From Thalassotalea sp. Sam97 (GTDB lineage: Bacteria > Pseudomonadota > Gammaproteobacteria > Enterobacterales > Alteromonadaceae), in the NCBI RefSeq assembly GCF_041379765.1, contig NZ_CP166919.1, positions 2,542,001-2,606,000 on the forward strand: a stretch of 64,000 bases of DNA. Reading direction: 5' to 3'. Below are positions 20,742-31,872 of this stretch, piece by piece. Positions within the stretch are counted from its first letter, which is position 1; every line of letters starts with the position of its first letter. Under the pieces are notes generated by a model. That model saw only the letters and a program-made list of their open reading frames with translations. It ran no database searches and was not told where the DNA came from. The position numbers and the translations under genes are program-made.

Positions 20742-21108
20742 ATACAACCCCAAAAAGTTTCGAGTGCCTTGGTGACAAAACCAAGACCAAATGTATGTCT
20801 GACATGTTCACGCATTCATAAATGAATGTTCCAAACACGGATGTTTGGATGTCGAATTGTACATGGATGTACTAAATTCGACCTTGAAAGAAATTGATTT
20901 TAAAAATCAATTTTTGAAGAATTTCTTCTTCGTTTTGGTATTTCACATTTTATTGAAGAACTACGCGACATAGTCTTCTATGAAATACCGGGTTTAATAT
21001 CAGCTTTCCAAATTTTTAAAGAGCATCATGTCTAAATCTATGACTTAGGCATGCGAATGTTATCATTCAATTTGTGTGAACACTCGACAAGGAATGTTTT
21101 ACTTAAGG
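20742..21108 (-). other. 16S-23S internal transcribed spacer, no tRNA
   Basis: About 367 bases with no tRNA gene: no TTCGA-type T arm or acceptor pairing is seen. It contains a boxA-like TGCTCTTTAAAAA (about 21013-21025) and the 3' half of the 16S processing stem (21059-21096). Three hairpins are also present: CATTCAT/ATGAATG (20813-20828), CCAAACA/TGTTTGG with an AUCCGU centre (20831-20848), and GTACATCCATGTAC inside an outer CGAATT/AATTCG stem (20853-20880). Confidence 0.75.
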
Positions 21109-22649
<1,541 letters not shown>

Positions 22650-22892
22650 AAATTAAATCGTGATTCCGAAGAATCGACTCAATGAATTACGCTTGTTGGT
22701 ATTGCTACCAACTTGACATATGTCGTTTTGCGTGTCACTCATCAAGTTATGTCTTAAAGACAATATGGTAAAACCATTTTCTTGTGAGTGCTCACACAAA
22801 TTGCATGATAACTATTTGTTAAAGAATTGAAGTAACAATCGCATTCGTTATTACTTGAACTTCCGCGGCGTTTGCCGTTGAAGTGGATGCGC
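22650..22892 (-). other. 16S leader with boxA
   Basis: Transcribed leader. It holds a boxA-like antitermination element (ATTCTTTAACAAA, about 22815-22827 on the opposite strand), the 5' half of the 16S processing stem (22775-22812), and a local hairpin GTTGGTA/TACCAAC near 22697-22714. Confidence 0.7.
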
Positions 22893-22920
22893 ATTTTACG
22901 CATCTCAGTTTCGATGTCAA
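22893..22920 (-). promoter_or_regulatory. rRNA promoter, gene-proximal (P2)
   Basis: -35 TTGACA (22915-22920), a 16-base spacer and -10 TAAAAT (22893-22898), followed by a GC-rich GCGCATCC discriminator/start region. An A/T-rich tract lies upstream, as for an UP element. Confidence 0.85.
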
Positions 22921-23097
22921 CACTTTTTAAAAATTAATTTTCAAAAGTTTTTGTTGACCGTTAAGGCTCATATTGAACAACTTAACTTATCAAAACGAGG
23001 CTTTGTAAAAATACTGAATTGGATTCGTTATTTTTACAAACTTCAGCACTTCAACTGCTGTGAAGCCTTATTGGCTGTGCCGTTGAAGTGGATGCGC

Positions 23098-23125
23098 ATT
23101 TTAGGGATTTTTGATTTAAGGTCAA
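23098..23125 (-). promoter_or_regulatory. rRNA promoter, gene-distal (P1)
   Basis: -35 TTGACC (23120-23125), a 16-base spacer and -10 TAAAAT (23098-23103). From the -10 onward it is identical to the proximal promoter for about 25 bases, while the spacers and upstream regions differ. The A/T-rich sequence upstream is a candidate UP element. Confidence 0.82.
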
Positions 23126-23684
23126 CTGTTTTTTTGAAAAAACTGATAATTAATTTGACACAGTGCAAATAACAAGCAAAAACAACAAAAAACCAACAAA
23201 CCGTTAGCGATATCGCTTCATTTTCATGAGCAAAGTTATCACTTGATTGAAATTCAAACAGAGTGATTATCATAAACTCTTTTATGAACGTTCATTAACT
23301 ATAGATGTTTATCTATTGTCATGGGCAAAGTAAATTGACACACGTAAGATAAATCGTGCTTTAGCGAGTTAAATCATCACACATCTAATTACTACATGAC
23401 TAACTTACTACAGGCTTATGCCGATACAGACTTGGTGAGATAATAATTTGCACCTGTTAGCCTTTAACAGGCTTGCCTTTACTGATTAAAAATCACGCTA
23501 TAAATATCTGATAAAATGTAGTTATTTTTTTCAAGAGGGCTTATACTCTGATATTAGAGTGATAAATAAGCAATGTTATAATGCTATTGAACTGTATACA
23601 TTGTTGGTGATCATAAAAAACAATAACCGCCCTTGGATGTCTGTTGCATCTATATATAAGGCGATATAAAGAGGAGTAGGCACT
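23126..23684. other. Intergenic interval upstream of the rRNA operon
   Basis: About 560 gene-free bases carrying the upstream activating region of the rRNA operon and, on the other strand, the promoter of the DUF4124 gene. A perfect 12-base palindrome ATGAACGTTCAT is at 23284-23295. I see no other structured element. Confidence 0.5.
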
Positions 23685-24083
23685 ATGTTAAAAATAATAA
23701 GCTTAGTTTTACTCGGTACCATTTCTTTAAATGTACTTGCTAGCGGTGTTACGGTATACCGCTGGGTTGATAAACAAGGTGTTGTTCATTATGGGCAACA
23801 CGAGCCTGATCATAACGAGTATGTTGAGCTTTCGGTAACGACAGAGAGTTCGCCAACGGTTGCCAAATTAGATCCTGTAAACAAACAACGCGGTAATGGC
23901 GCTCAAGCTTCCGATGCCATTGCAAGGCAGTGTGATATATCTCGACAAAACCTGAGAACATTGCAACAATTTAAAGTGGTGCAGATGGTTGATGAAAATG
24001 GCAAAACTCGAAGGTTATCAGAAATGGAGCGGCAACAGCGTATCGAATTAAGTGAAAGAGAAGTCGAAGTCTATTGCGATTAG
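23685..24083 (+). CDS. DUF4124-domain secreted protein
   Basis: 132-aa protein with an N-terminal signal peptide (about residues 1-20, ending VLASG) followed by VYRWVDKQGVVHYGQHEP, the hallmark of the DUF4124 domain. These are small envelope proteins of unknown function, common in gammaproteobacteria. A good GAGGAG ribosome site precedes the ATG. Two cysteines near the C-terminus may form a disulfide. Confidence 0.85.
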   Translation: MLKIISLVLLGTISLNVLASGVTVYRWVDKQGVVHYGQHEPDHNEYVELSVTTESSPTVAKLDPVNKQRGNGAQASDAIARQCDISRQNLRTLQQFKVVQMVDENGKTRRLSEMERQQRIELSEREVEVYCD

Positions 24084-24511
24084 TTCCATTGACTTCACTT
24101 CATTGTTGCTCTTAACAATATCCTTGCTTTATTGCTGTACAAATATGTGAAAGTAATAAGCGTAACGTTGGTTACCAAACCTTTCTAACCACCACCATCT
24201 CAAATACGTTTCTCAGCGTCAAAGTTGAAAAAGCATATAAGCCCTATCCACAGTTAAGCCCTAACCCCATTATCACAAAGACAACGTGAGCTCGCGATTA
24301 TCACTTGCAACAGCCTGTTCGCTATACATCGTATATTAGCGGTATCGTTTGTGCCGGTTGATAGATAACGACAAAAACATACGATTTGAGTAACGGGCGA
24401 ACCAGGCAATAACGGTTATTGATGATATCAATGTTTGATTTAAATGGGTTGCTACAGTCGTCTTTACAAACAGGGCGCAACTTGTGCGCCCCTTTTTACT
24501 ATCGCATGACA
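24084..24511. other. Gene-free interval with a terminator stem near clpB
   Basis: About 430 bases without a convincing gene. GGGCGCA pairs with TGCGCCC at 24473-24491, followed by a T run on the plus strand. It probably serves convergent termination of the DUF4124 gene and of clpB. The remainder shows nothing I can interpret. Confidence 0.55.
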
Positions 24512-27085
24512 TTAGTGAATCGCGAGCTCGCCCTGGTTATCGACATCGATGGTAATGACCGATTCAGGCGCAAATTTACCTTTTAATATTTCTTGTGCTA
24601 ACGGGTTCTCAATATATGTTTGAATAGCCCGCTTTAATGGCCGAGCACCAAATACTGGATCAAAACCAGCTTCTGATACTTTTGCTAAAGCGGCATCACT
24701 CACGTCTACCGTAAACTGTTTTTCAGCTAATCGTTTGACCAGTAAGTCGATTTGTATCTTGGCAATTTTTTTAATTTGCTGCGCATCAAGTGGATGAAAT
24801 ACCACTGACTCATCGATACGATTGATAAACTCTGGTTTAAAGTACTGTCCCACCACGTTCATTACCGTGTCACGCATTTGTACATACTCCGCTTCCGATG
24901 CCATTTCCTGGATGACGTCGCTGCCCATATTCGACGTCATGATAATCACGGTATTGCGAAAATCAACGGTTCGGCCTTGACCATCCGTTAAGCGACCGTC
25001 ATCCAGCACTTGTAGCAGAATATTAAATACATCAGCATGCGCTTTTTCAATTTCATCAAGTAATATCACAGAATAAGGTTTGCGACGCACCGCTTCGGTT
25101 AAATAACCACCTTCTTCATAACCGACATAGCCAGGTGGAGCACCGATAAGTCGTGCAACCGAATGCTTCTCCATAAACTCTGACATGTCGACGCGGATTA
25201 ACGCATCTTCGGTATCGAATAAAAACTGAGCTAATGCTTTGGTCAATTCGGTTTTACCCACCCCGGTTGGGCCTAAAAACATAAATGAGCCAATCGGTTG
25301 GTTTGGATCCGATAGTCCTGCGCGAGAGCGACGAATGGCATTAGCAACCGCCGTTACCGCTTGTTGTTGGCCGATAACTCGCTGACCTATTTGCTCTTCC
25401 ATACGCAATAATTTGTCACGCTCACCTTCAAGCATTTTTGCCACCGGAATACCCGTTGCTTTCGATAGTACCTCTGCTATTTCAACATCCGTTACTCGGT
25501 TTTTAAGAAGTTGCAGTTCTTGGCCTTCACTATTGGCAGCTTCAGCAAGTTGCTTTTCAAGTTCTGGTATACGTCCATATTGTAATTCAGACATACGATT
25601 TAAATCGCCCGAGCGTTGTGCCATTTCTAGATCAATACGTGCTTGCTCTAGATCTGCTTTAATGGTTTGTGTGCCATATAACGAGGCTTTTTCTTTTTTC
25701 CACACTTGCTCTAGTTCATCATAGTTTGCCTGTAATTTGTCAATTTCTTGCTCCATGACGGCCAAACGTTTTTGCGATGCACTATCGGTTTCTTTTTCTA
25801 CTGCTTTTTGCTCAAGCTTCAACTGAATTAAACGCCGCTCAAGGCGATCCAGTTGCTCTGGCTTGGAGTCCATTTGCAAACGAATACTCGAAGCTGCCTC
25901 ATCGATTAAGTCAATTGCCTTATCTGGTAGCTGTCTATCACTGATGTAACGATGCGATAAACTTGCTGCAGAAACAATTGCCGGATCGGTAATTTCAACG
26001 CTATGGTGTAATTCGTAGCGCTCTTTTAAACCCCGCAAGATAGCTACGGTATCTTCGACAGACGGTTCATCGACCAGTATTTTTTGAAAACGACGCTCAA
26101 GCGCAGCATCTTTTTCAACATACTGGCGGTATTCATCAAGGGTTGTCGCACCGACACAGTGCAATTCGCCGCGCGCTAGAGCAGGCTTGAGCATGTTGCC
26201 CGCATCCATGGCACCATCGGCTTTACCCGCGCCCACCATAGTATGCAATTCATCAATAAATAAAATGATTTGCCCTTCTTCTTTGCCTAGTTCATTAAGC
26301 ACTGCTTTAAGGCGTTCTTCAAATTCACCTCGGTATTTAGCGCCAGCTATCAATGCGCCCATATCAAGCGCCAGTACTTGTTTGTTTTTCAATCCTTCAG
26401 GCACTTCCCCGTTGACGATGCGCTGTGCTAAACCTTCGACAATGGCCGTTTTACCAACACCCGGCTGGCCGATAATGACAGGGTTATTTTTGGTGCGACG
26501 CTGCAATACTTGGACGGTACGGCGAATTTCTTCATCGCGACCAATAACCGGATCCAGCTTACCTTGCGCAGCCCGCTCCGTTAAATTTATGGTGTATTTA
26601 TCTAATGCTTGACGGGTATCTTCGGCGTTGGCGTCATTGACATTTTGCCCACCACGACTTTGCTCCATCGCTTGCTTAACTTGATTTTCTTTGACCGATG
26701 ATTGTTGTAAGTACTTACCAAGGGCACCACTATCTTGCAATGCGGCTAACAAGAACATTTCTGATGATATGTATTTATCGCCTTGCTTTTGCGCAAGTTT
26801 GTCACATAAATTGAGTAGTGAGCCAAGTTGATTGGAAATTTGGATATCACCACCAATTCCTTGTACTTGCGGGATTTGTTGCAAAATTTCGGTCAGCTTA
26901 TTGCGAAAATCGCCAACGTTAATACCAATATTTTGACAGATGGGAGCTATCGAGCCACCACTTTGATTTAGCAGTGCCAACATTAAATGTGCAGGCTCAA
27001 TAAACTGATGATCTTTGCCGAGCGCCAGACTTTGTGCGTCTGCTAAGGCCTGTTGAAACTTTTGAGTAAACTTATCTAATCGCAT
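24512..27085 (-). CDS. clpB: ATP-dependent disaggregase ClpB
   Basis: Hexameric AAA+ chaperone that threads aggregated proteins and works with DnaK. The 857 aa match ClpB length. In order: Clp N domain (about 1-145), AAA1 with Walker A GQPGVGKT and Walker B LFIDEL, a long coiled-coil middle domain (about 400-530, with LEKQLAEAANSEGQ), and AAA2 with Walker A GPTGVGKTE and sensor NRIDE. The middle domain and the absence of a ClpP-binding loop separate it from ClpA/ClpC. It appears to be its own transcription unit. Confidence 0.97.
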   Translation of the reverse strand: MRLDKFTQKFQQALADAQSLALGKDHQFIEPAHLMLALLNQSGGSIAPICQNIGINVGDFRNKLTEILQQIPQVQGIGGDIQISNQLGSLLNLCDKLAQKQGDKYISSEMFLLAALQDSGALGKYLQQSSVKENQVKQAMEQSRGGQNVNDANAEDTRQALDKYTINLTERAAQGKLDPVIGRDEEIRRTVQVLQRRTKNNPVIIGQPGVGKTAIVEGLAQRIVNGEVPEGLKNKQVLALDMGALIAGAKYRGEFEERLKAVLNELGKEEGQIILFIDELHTMVGAGKADGAMDAGNMLKPALARGELHCVGATTLDEYRQYVEKDAALERRFQKILVDEPSVEDTVAILRGLKERYELHHSVEITDPAIVSAASLSHRYISDRQLPDKAIDLIDEAASSIRLQMDSKPEQLDRLERRLIQLKLEQKAVEKETDSASQKRLAVMEQEIDKLQANYDELEQVWKKEKASLYGTQTIKADLEQARIDLEMAQRSGDLNRMSELQYGRIPELEKQLAEAANSEGQELQLLKNRVTDVEIAEVLSKATGIPVAKMLEGERDKLLRMEEQIGQRVIGQQQAVTAVANAIRRSRAGLSDPNQPIGSFMFLGPTGVGKTELTKALAQFLFDTEDALIRVDMSEFMEKHSVARLIGAPPGYVGYEEGGYLTEAVRRKPYSVILLDEIEKAHADVFNILLQVLDDGRLTDGQGRTVDFRNTVIIMTSNMGSDVIQEMASEAEYVQMRDTVMNVVGQYFKPEFINRIDESVVFHPLDAQQIKKIAKIQIDLLVKRLAEKQFTVDVSDAALAKVSEAGFDPVFGARPLKRAIQTYIENPLAQEILKGKFAPESVITIDVDNQGELAIH

Positions 27086-27130
27086 TATCGTCTCCTAAAG
27101 CCCTTAAAGTTTGTAAGGTATAGTTAGTAG

Positions 27131-27157
27131 ATATGCGTATAGTTGTTTAATTTCAAG
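27131..27157 (-). promoter_or_regulatory. Candidate sigma-32 promoter of clpB
   Basis: CTTGAAA (27151-27157) fits the heat-shock -35 element exactly. ACGCATAT, 12 bases downstream, matches the heat-shock -10 (CCCCATnT) at most positions. It lies about 50 bases upstream of the clpB start. clpB is a classical sigma-32 gene, which supports the reading. Confidence 0.5.
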
Positions 27158-27250
27158 TTAACGTGTTAAAAAAATTTAGTGCGTTTCGCAATTGTGACTA
27201 AGTAACTGCCCGTGATGAGCTATGTTAACGCGTGGTGTTAAGAAATGGTC

Positions 27251-28015
27251 TTAGCAACGAGCCGTAATGACGGTAGCCATTCGCCCGGTGATAGTATCCC
27301 GACGATATGAAAAATAATGTTCTGGATTACGGTAGGTACAATCTGGTTGGGTAAATATTTGCTCGATACCTTGCTGTTTTAATAAATATCGCGCAATCTC
27401 GTGTAAGTTCGCTAGGTACTTATCGTTTCTTTTGGCCTTAAAGCAGACCTCAAGTTCGGGTGACAGCGCCGTAAAAGCCTGTAAGACATCGCCTCCCACT
27501 TCAAAGGCATGCTCGCCAATACACGGACCTAACCAAGCAAACAACTGCTCTCTAGGTGCGCTAAAATGTGCTAAGGTATTTTTGATGATACCACTGGCAA
27601 GCGGTCGCCAACCACCGTGGATAGCTGCGAGCTGCAGCCCTTGACGGTCGGCGATTAAAATAGGTAAGCAATCGGCGGTCAGGATTGCTAAAGCAACATG
27701 TTTTTCACGAGTAAAAGCCGCATCAGCGGTAATATGTGACATGCTCTGATCATTAATCGCATCAAGACTAGTTAATAATTGGCTATCAATAACGGCAACG
27801 TCATTACCATGTACTTGATTTAACCAAGCTATGGGCTTTTGTGATACTTTATTTACCAAAATAGAGCGATTTTTTAAGACTCTTGTGTAATCGTCACCGA
27901 CATGAGTGCCTAGGTTAAACTCATGGTATGGCGATATTGAATAGCCACCTTGGCGCGTTGTAGTGAACGCTGTAACGGTATTGGCAAGGGGCCAGTCAAC
28001 ATCAACAAACATCAT
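27251..28015 (-). CDS. pgeF: Multicopper-oxidase-fold purine nucleoside phosphorylase (YfiH/PgeF)
   Basis: 254-aa member of the YfiH/DUF152 family (laccase-domain), which acts on purine nucleosides and has been linked to peptidoglycan editing in E. coli. The metal-binding pattern is visible: NQVHG (first His), ADCLPIL (Cys) and HGGWR (second His), plus GPCIGEHAFEVG. It follows rluD by six bases, the conserved bamD / rluD-pgeF-clpB arrangement. Confidence 0.92.
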   Translation of the reverse strand: MMFVDVDWPLANTVTAFTTTRQGGYSISPYHEFNLGTHVGDDYTRVLKNRSILVNKVSQKPIAWLNQVHGNDVAVIDSQLLTSLDAINDQSMSHITADAAFTREKHVALAILTADCLPILIADRQGLQLAAIHGGWRPLASGIIKNTLAHFSAPREQLFAWLGPCIGEHAFEVGGDVLQAFTALSPELEVCFKAKRNDKYLANLHEIARYLLKQQGIEQIFTQPDCTYRNPEHYFSYRRDTITGRMATVITARC

Positions 28016-28021
28016 TATCGC

Positions 28022-28996
28022 TTAATACTCTTCGACAGCCTTTAATTTAAAGTCCTGTTTTAGTGCTTCACACAGCTGTACCATATCGTCAGGCACTGGC
28101 GCATGCCACTGCATTAACTCACCGGTCACAGGGTGGTACAAAGACAACATGGTTGCATGCAATGCTTGGCGCTTAAAGCTACGCAACAAAGTTAATAACT
28201 CTTCGCTAGCACCTTTTGGTGGTCGAGGACGACCTCCGTACACAGGATCACCAACCAACGGGTGGGCAATGTGTGCCATATGTACCCTGATTTGATGGGT
28301 ACGACCGGTTTCAAGGCGTAAACGCAAACGGGTATGATTGCGATACTTTTCCATCACTCGATAATGGGTGACGGACGGACGCCCTGACATGGTTACCGCC
28401 ATGTGTGTCCGTTTACTTGGATGGCGACCAATAGGCTCATCAACGGTGCCACCTGCGGTCATAATACCATTAGCAACCGCCTCGTATTCACGGGTGATTT
28501 CTCTCGCTTGTAGCGCTTCCACCAGCCCCGTTTGGGCGGCAATACTCTTTGCCACCACCATTAAACCAGTCGTGTCTTTATCAAGGCGATGAACAATACC
28601 AGCACGTGGCAATAACTCAAGCTCGGGACAATGATGCAATAAAGCATTTAATACTGTACCATCTGGATTACCAGCCCCTGGGTGTACCACTAAACCTGCC
28701 GGTTTATTGATCACTAAGATATCGTCATCTTCATAAACAATATTTAAATCAATTTTTTGTGCTTGATAATGAACTTCTGGCTCGATAACAGCACTAAGCT
28801 CTATAGATTCGCCGCCAAGCATTTTATCTCTAGCTTTGGTAATCACATGACCGTTGACTTTAACGTTACCGTTTAAGATCCACTCTTTTAAGCGGGAGCG
28901 AGAATATTCAGGGAACATTATCGCTAAGGTTTGATCTAGACGTTTGCCTAAACATGAAGAAGGGGCAAGTTGTTGGTGTTCAATAATTTCGCTCAT
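28022..28996 (-). CDS. rluD: 23S rRNA pseudouridine synthase RluD
   Basis: Makes pseudouridines 1911, 1915 and 1917 in helix 69 of 23S rRNA. The start is at MSEIIEHQQL, eight codons inside the longest frame; 324 aa. The S4 RNA-binding domain is at the N-terminus (LDQTLAIMFPEYSRSRLKEWI), and the catalytic Asp lies in GIVHRLDKDTTG. RluD rather than RluC is inferred from divergent orientation to bamD and coupling to pgeF. Confidence 0.93.
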   Translation of the reverse strand: MSEIIEHQQLAPSSCLGKRLDQTLAIMFPEYSRSRLKEWILNGNVKVNGHVITKARDKMLGGESIELSAVIEPEVHYQAQKIDLNIVYEDDDILVINKPAGLVVHPGAGNPDGTVLNALLHHCPELELLPRAGIVHRLDKDTTGLMVVAKSIAAQTGLVEALQAREITREYEAVANGIMTAGGTVDEPIGRHPSKRTHMAVTMSGRPSVTHYRVMEKYRNHTRLRLRLETGRTHQIRVHMAHIAHPLVGDPVYGGRPRPPKGASEELLTLLRSFKRQALHATMLSLYHPVTGELMQWHAPVPDDMVQLCEALKQDFKLKAVEEY

Positions 28997-29125
28997 TAAT
29001 GTCTCTTTACGTTTGTGCAAACCACAAAAGCTAGGTTAGAATGCCTGAATAATAACAAGTAAAGCTATTTTACCCGTAACGGTGCCGGCTTTCATAACTA
29101 TTTTTGCAGAATATATTCAAATACT

Positions 29126-29890
29126 ATGAACAAGTTTACATTAAAAATTGCCGCCTTTTCACTGCTTATGGGAGTTACTGGCTGCACTTCATCACCTGAA
29201 GACATAAAAAAAGTCCCTGAGAAATCCGCACAAGCATTATATCAAGATGCGCGTGACGCCTTAGATAATGGTTTATATCAAAAAGCGATACCAATTTTAT
29301 CGGCGATTGATTCTCGTTACCCATTTGGCCCCATATCGCATCAAGTACAGCTTGACCTATTATACGCCTATTACAAATCGGGCGATGCGGCACAAGGCAT
29401 GGCATTAGCTGATCGCTTTTTACGCTTGAACCCAAATCATAAAGATATTGATTATGTCTACTACATGCGTGGCTTAATTCATCTATCGGAAGAAGGTAAC
29501 TTATTTCAAGAGCTGGTAGGCATTGATCGTAGCGATCGTGATCCAAGCCATGCGCGTGCAGCCTTCAATGATTTTCGTACCATTTTAACGCAGTACCCTA
29601 ACAGTAAGTACGCAGCAGATTCTCAGCAACGTATGGTTGCCATAAAAAGTCGCTTAGCCGACTACGAATTAGCGGCAGCACGATTTATGATGAAACGCAA
29701 AGCCTATGCCGCGGCGGCAAATCGCGGCCGTTATGTCGTCGAATACTTTGCTGATAGCCCTCAAGTTGAACAGGCTCTCGTGATCATGGTCGAGGCGTAT
29801 CGTCATTTAGGCTTAACCGAGCTTGAAAATAATGCCCGCCAAGTATTGGCGCTAAACTACCCGAATAACGCAACTGTTAAAGGCTTGTAG
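29126..29890 (+). CDS. bamD: Outer membrane assembly lipoprotein BamD
   Basis: Essential lipoprotein of the BAM complex that folds outer-membrane beta-barrels. The signal peptide ends in the lipobox VTGC at about residues 17-20, giving an N-terminal acylated Cys. The rest is a five-TPR-repeat protein of 254 aa (ALYQDARDALDNGLYQKAIPIL, then RFLRLNPNHKDIDYVYYMRGL). Divergent from rluD, as in most gammaproteobacteria. Confidence 0.95.
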   Translation: MNKFTLKIAAFSLLMGVTGCTSSPEDIKKVPEKSAQALYQDARDALDNGLYQKAIPILSAIDSRYPFGPISHQVQLDLLYAYYKSGDAAQGMALADRFLRLNPNHKDIDYVYYMRGLIHLSEEGNLFQELVGIDRSDRDPSHARAAFNDFRTILTQYPNSKYAADSQQRMVAIKSRLADYELAAARFMMKRKAYAAAANRGRYVVEYFADSPQVEQALVIMVEAYRHLGLTELENNARQVLALNYPNNATVKGL

Positions 29891-29932
29891 TCGCAGACTA
29901 AAACACACGGCATTGACATAAAAATTGCATAG

Positions 29933-29974
29933 TAAAAAAGCCGGTAAGCATAACCATGCTTACCGGCTTTTTTC
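29933..29974 (+). terminator. Intrinsic terminator after bamD
   Basis: AAAGCCGGTAAGCAT / ATGCTTACCGGCTTT perfect long stem with an AACC loop and a T run. Between it and the end of fdhC (about 130 bases) I see nothing. Confidence 0.92.
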
Positions 29975-30104
29975 TGTTTACTTGTTTGCCAAAAACTCAT
30001 TAATGACGCGAGTGAATATATTGCGGTGAACGATGTTTTCTTCTACCCTAAATTCCCCACCATTTATTGCATCTTAGGCGAGCCATAACCAAACAATTTA
30101 TCGT

Positions 30105-31244
30105 TCAATGCTTGGCTTGCGACTTAGTGCCCGTGACGTCATTAAACCAAAGGTTATGATGCTGTTTCGCCCAGTTATGATCAACATAGCCAGTGGTCAT
30201 TGCCGACAGCGTGCCCGGAGCCAAGATGGTTGCCATAAAGATATGGACAATCGCGAATGCGGCAATAAACATCGCTGAGCTCGCATGAATTAATAACGCG
30301 ATTAAACTTGCGGTTCTGCTAACAGACAAACTTTCTGGGAACATTAGCATCAAGCCGGATATCACGACAAAGACACCCGCTAGCGCCAACGTCCAATACC
30401 AAATTTTTTCACCTGCATTTAAAAACCCCGAATCAGGATGACGGTTTTTCAGAGGCCCGATGTTAAAATAGCCACCACCGGCTTTAAACCAACTAAAGTC
30501 TGCTCGCGATGGGATGTTATTTTTCAACCACTTCACACAGATTAATAACCATCCTAGCATAAAGGGGTAAACCATAAGATCGTGAGATGCTTTCGCGTAG
30601 TAAATTATCGCCGCCCAACTGCTGCCAATATTGGGTTCGATGACATATTTACCCACCAACAAAATGGCTCCCGATATAATCAATAACAAACACGGCAATG
30701 CACAAAGCCAATGAATAAATACATCGAAACCAGACCAGCGTTTCATGGTCTTGCCACTGAAACCGCCTTGTATTTTAGAACTGCCATTGATCACGGTAAA
30801 TAACGTAAAGACGACTATCATCCCCAATGTAGCCAACAAAAATCCAGGTACCAGATAGTCGCTGCGCAATGCCAACATATTTAAGTTATATGGGTTGATG
30901 GTTTGCGGATGAAACTTACTCTGTGAGACGGTAAAGCCCCGCTGTTGATCACCAATATGCTGCCAATCTTGTACTTCACTCACCCCTGTACTTTCTAACA
31001 CTGCGCGTATTTGTGGTGATATTGGCGTTAACATAGGATCTGGTTGTGGGGAGCTTTGCCCCGTTTGAGATTCTGTTTGGGCGACGGCTAATAGCACATA
31101 AGGAGGTGATTTAATGTCGCTAGTCTCAGGATCATTATTAGGTTTGGCATTCACCGAAATCATATTTGTTAACATGAATAATGCGAATATCAATACACAG
31201 CCTACGACATATCCGCTAGTCTGGCTTATAGGTTTCATATTCAC
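30105..31244 (-). CDS. fdhC: Formate dehydrogenase cytochrome b (gamma) subunit
   Basis: Membrane di-haem cytochrome b that passes electrons from the periplasmic formate dehydrogenase to quinone. 379 aa, longer than E. coli FdnI. An N-terminal hydrophobic segment (about 11-32) and a roughly 100-residue hydrophilic periplasmic stretch precede the core. The core helices carry histidines suited to haem (FDVFIHWLCALP, KASHDLMVYP, LIHASSAMF, AIVHIFMA). It is the last gene of the fdh operon, 34 bases after fdhB. The extended N-terminus is seen in other Fdh gamma subunits of this type. Confidence 0.9.
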   Translation of the reverse strand: MNMKPISQTSGYVVGCVLIFALFMLTNMISVNAKPNNDPETSDIKSPPYVLLAVAQTESQTGQSSPQPDPMLTPISPQIRAVLESTGVSEVQDWQHIGDQQRGFTVSQSKFHPQTINPYNLNMLALRSDYLVPGFLLATLGMIVVFTLFTVINGSSKIQGGFSGKTMKRWSGFDVFIHWLCALPCLLLIISGAILLVGKYVIEPNIGSSWAAIIYYAKASHDLMVYPFMLGWLLICVKWLKNNIPSRADFSWFKAGGGYFNIGPLKNRHPDSGFLNAGEKIWYWTLALAGVFVVISGLMLMFPESLSVSRTASLIALLIHASSAMFIAAFAIVHIFMATILAPGTLSAMTTGYVDHNWAKQHHNLWFNDVTGTKSQAKH

Positions 31245-31278
31245 TCCACTATCTTAGCTCTATCATTCATTGGTTTGA

Positions 31279-31845
31279 TCATTGGCTCGATTTATTTGCC
31301 GTGCGTAACGTAACACGTTGCTCAAAAATACCACCGATAACCTTGGTGTCGCCTGCTAATAATGCCTTTGTTGCGCACATTTCAGCGCATAACGGTAATT
31401 TACCTTCGGCTATCCGGTTCGCTCCGTATTTTTCTTGCTCGGCTTGACTGTGATCTTCTTCAGGGCCGCCGGCACAGAAGGTACATTTATCCATTTTACC
31501 GCGATTGCCAAAATTACCATTTTGTGGAAATTGTGGGGCCCCATATGGGCATGCATAAAGACAGTAGCCACAGCCGATGCAGGCGTCTTTATCGTGTAAT
31601 ACTATGCCATCGTCCGTCTTGTAAATAACCTTAGCCGGACAAACTTGCAAACAAGGCGCATCATCGCAATGCATACATGAAATACTGATGGATGCTTCGC
31701 CTAACTCGCCTTCATTGACCGTAACAACCCGTCGTCGTTGAATGCCCCACTCTAATGCATTGTCATTTTCATTTTTACACGCAGTGACACAGCCATTACA
31801 CTCAATACAGCGCTCGGTATCACATAAGAATTTCATCTTCGCCAT
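31279..31845 (-). CDS. fdhB: Formate dehydrogenase iron-sulfur (beta) subunit
   Basis: 188-aa electron-transfer subunit with four 4Fe-4S motifs: CIECNGCVTAC, CMHCDDAPCLQVC, CIGCGYCLYAC and a C-terminal set starting CTFC. It lacks the C-terminal membrane anchor of FdnH, so it is presumably held by FdhC. It has no Tat signal and probably travels to the periplasm with the Tat-signal alpha subunit. Confidence 0.93.
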   Translation of the reverse strand: MAKMKFLCDTERCIECNGCVTACKNENDNALEWGIQRRRVVTVNEGELGEASISISCMHCDDAPCLQVCPAKVIYKTDDGIVLHDKDACIGCGYCLYACPYGAPQFPQNGNFGNRGKMDKCTFCAGGPEEDHSQAEQEKYGANRIAEGKLPLCAEMCATKALLAGDTKVIGGIFEQRVTLRTANKSSQ

Positions 31846-31872
31846 AGCGATTATCTCCTCAGGCTCTCACAG

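Noticed and set aside
22951..23273. Small frames of 73 and 76 codons in the rRNA promoter region
   Set aside because: They overlap the mapped-looking promoters and processing leader; A/T-rich chance frames.
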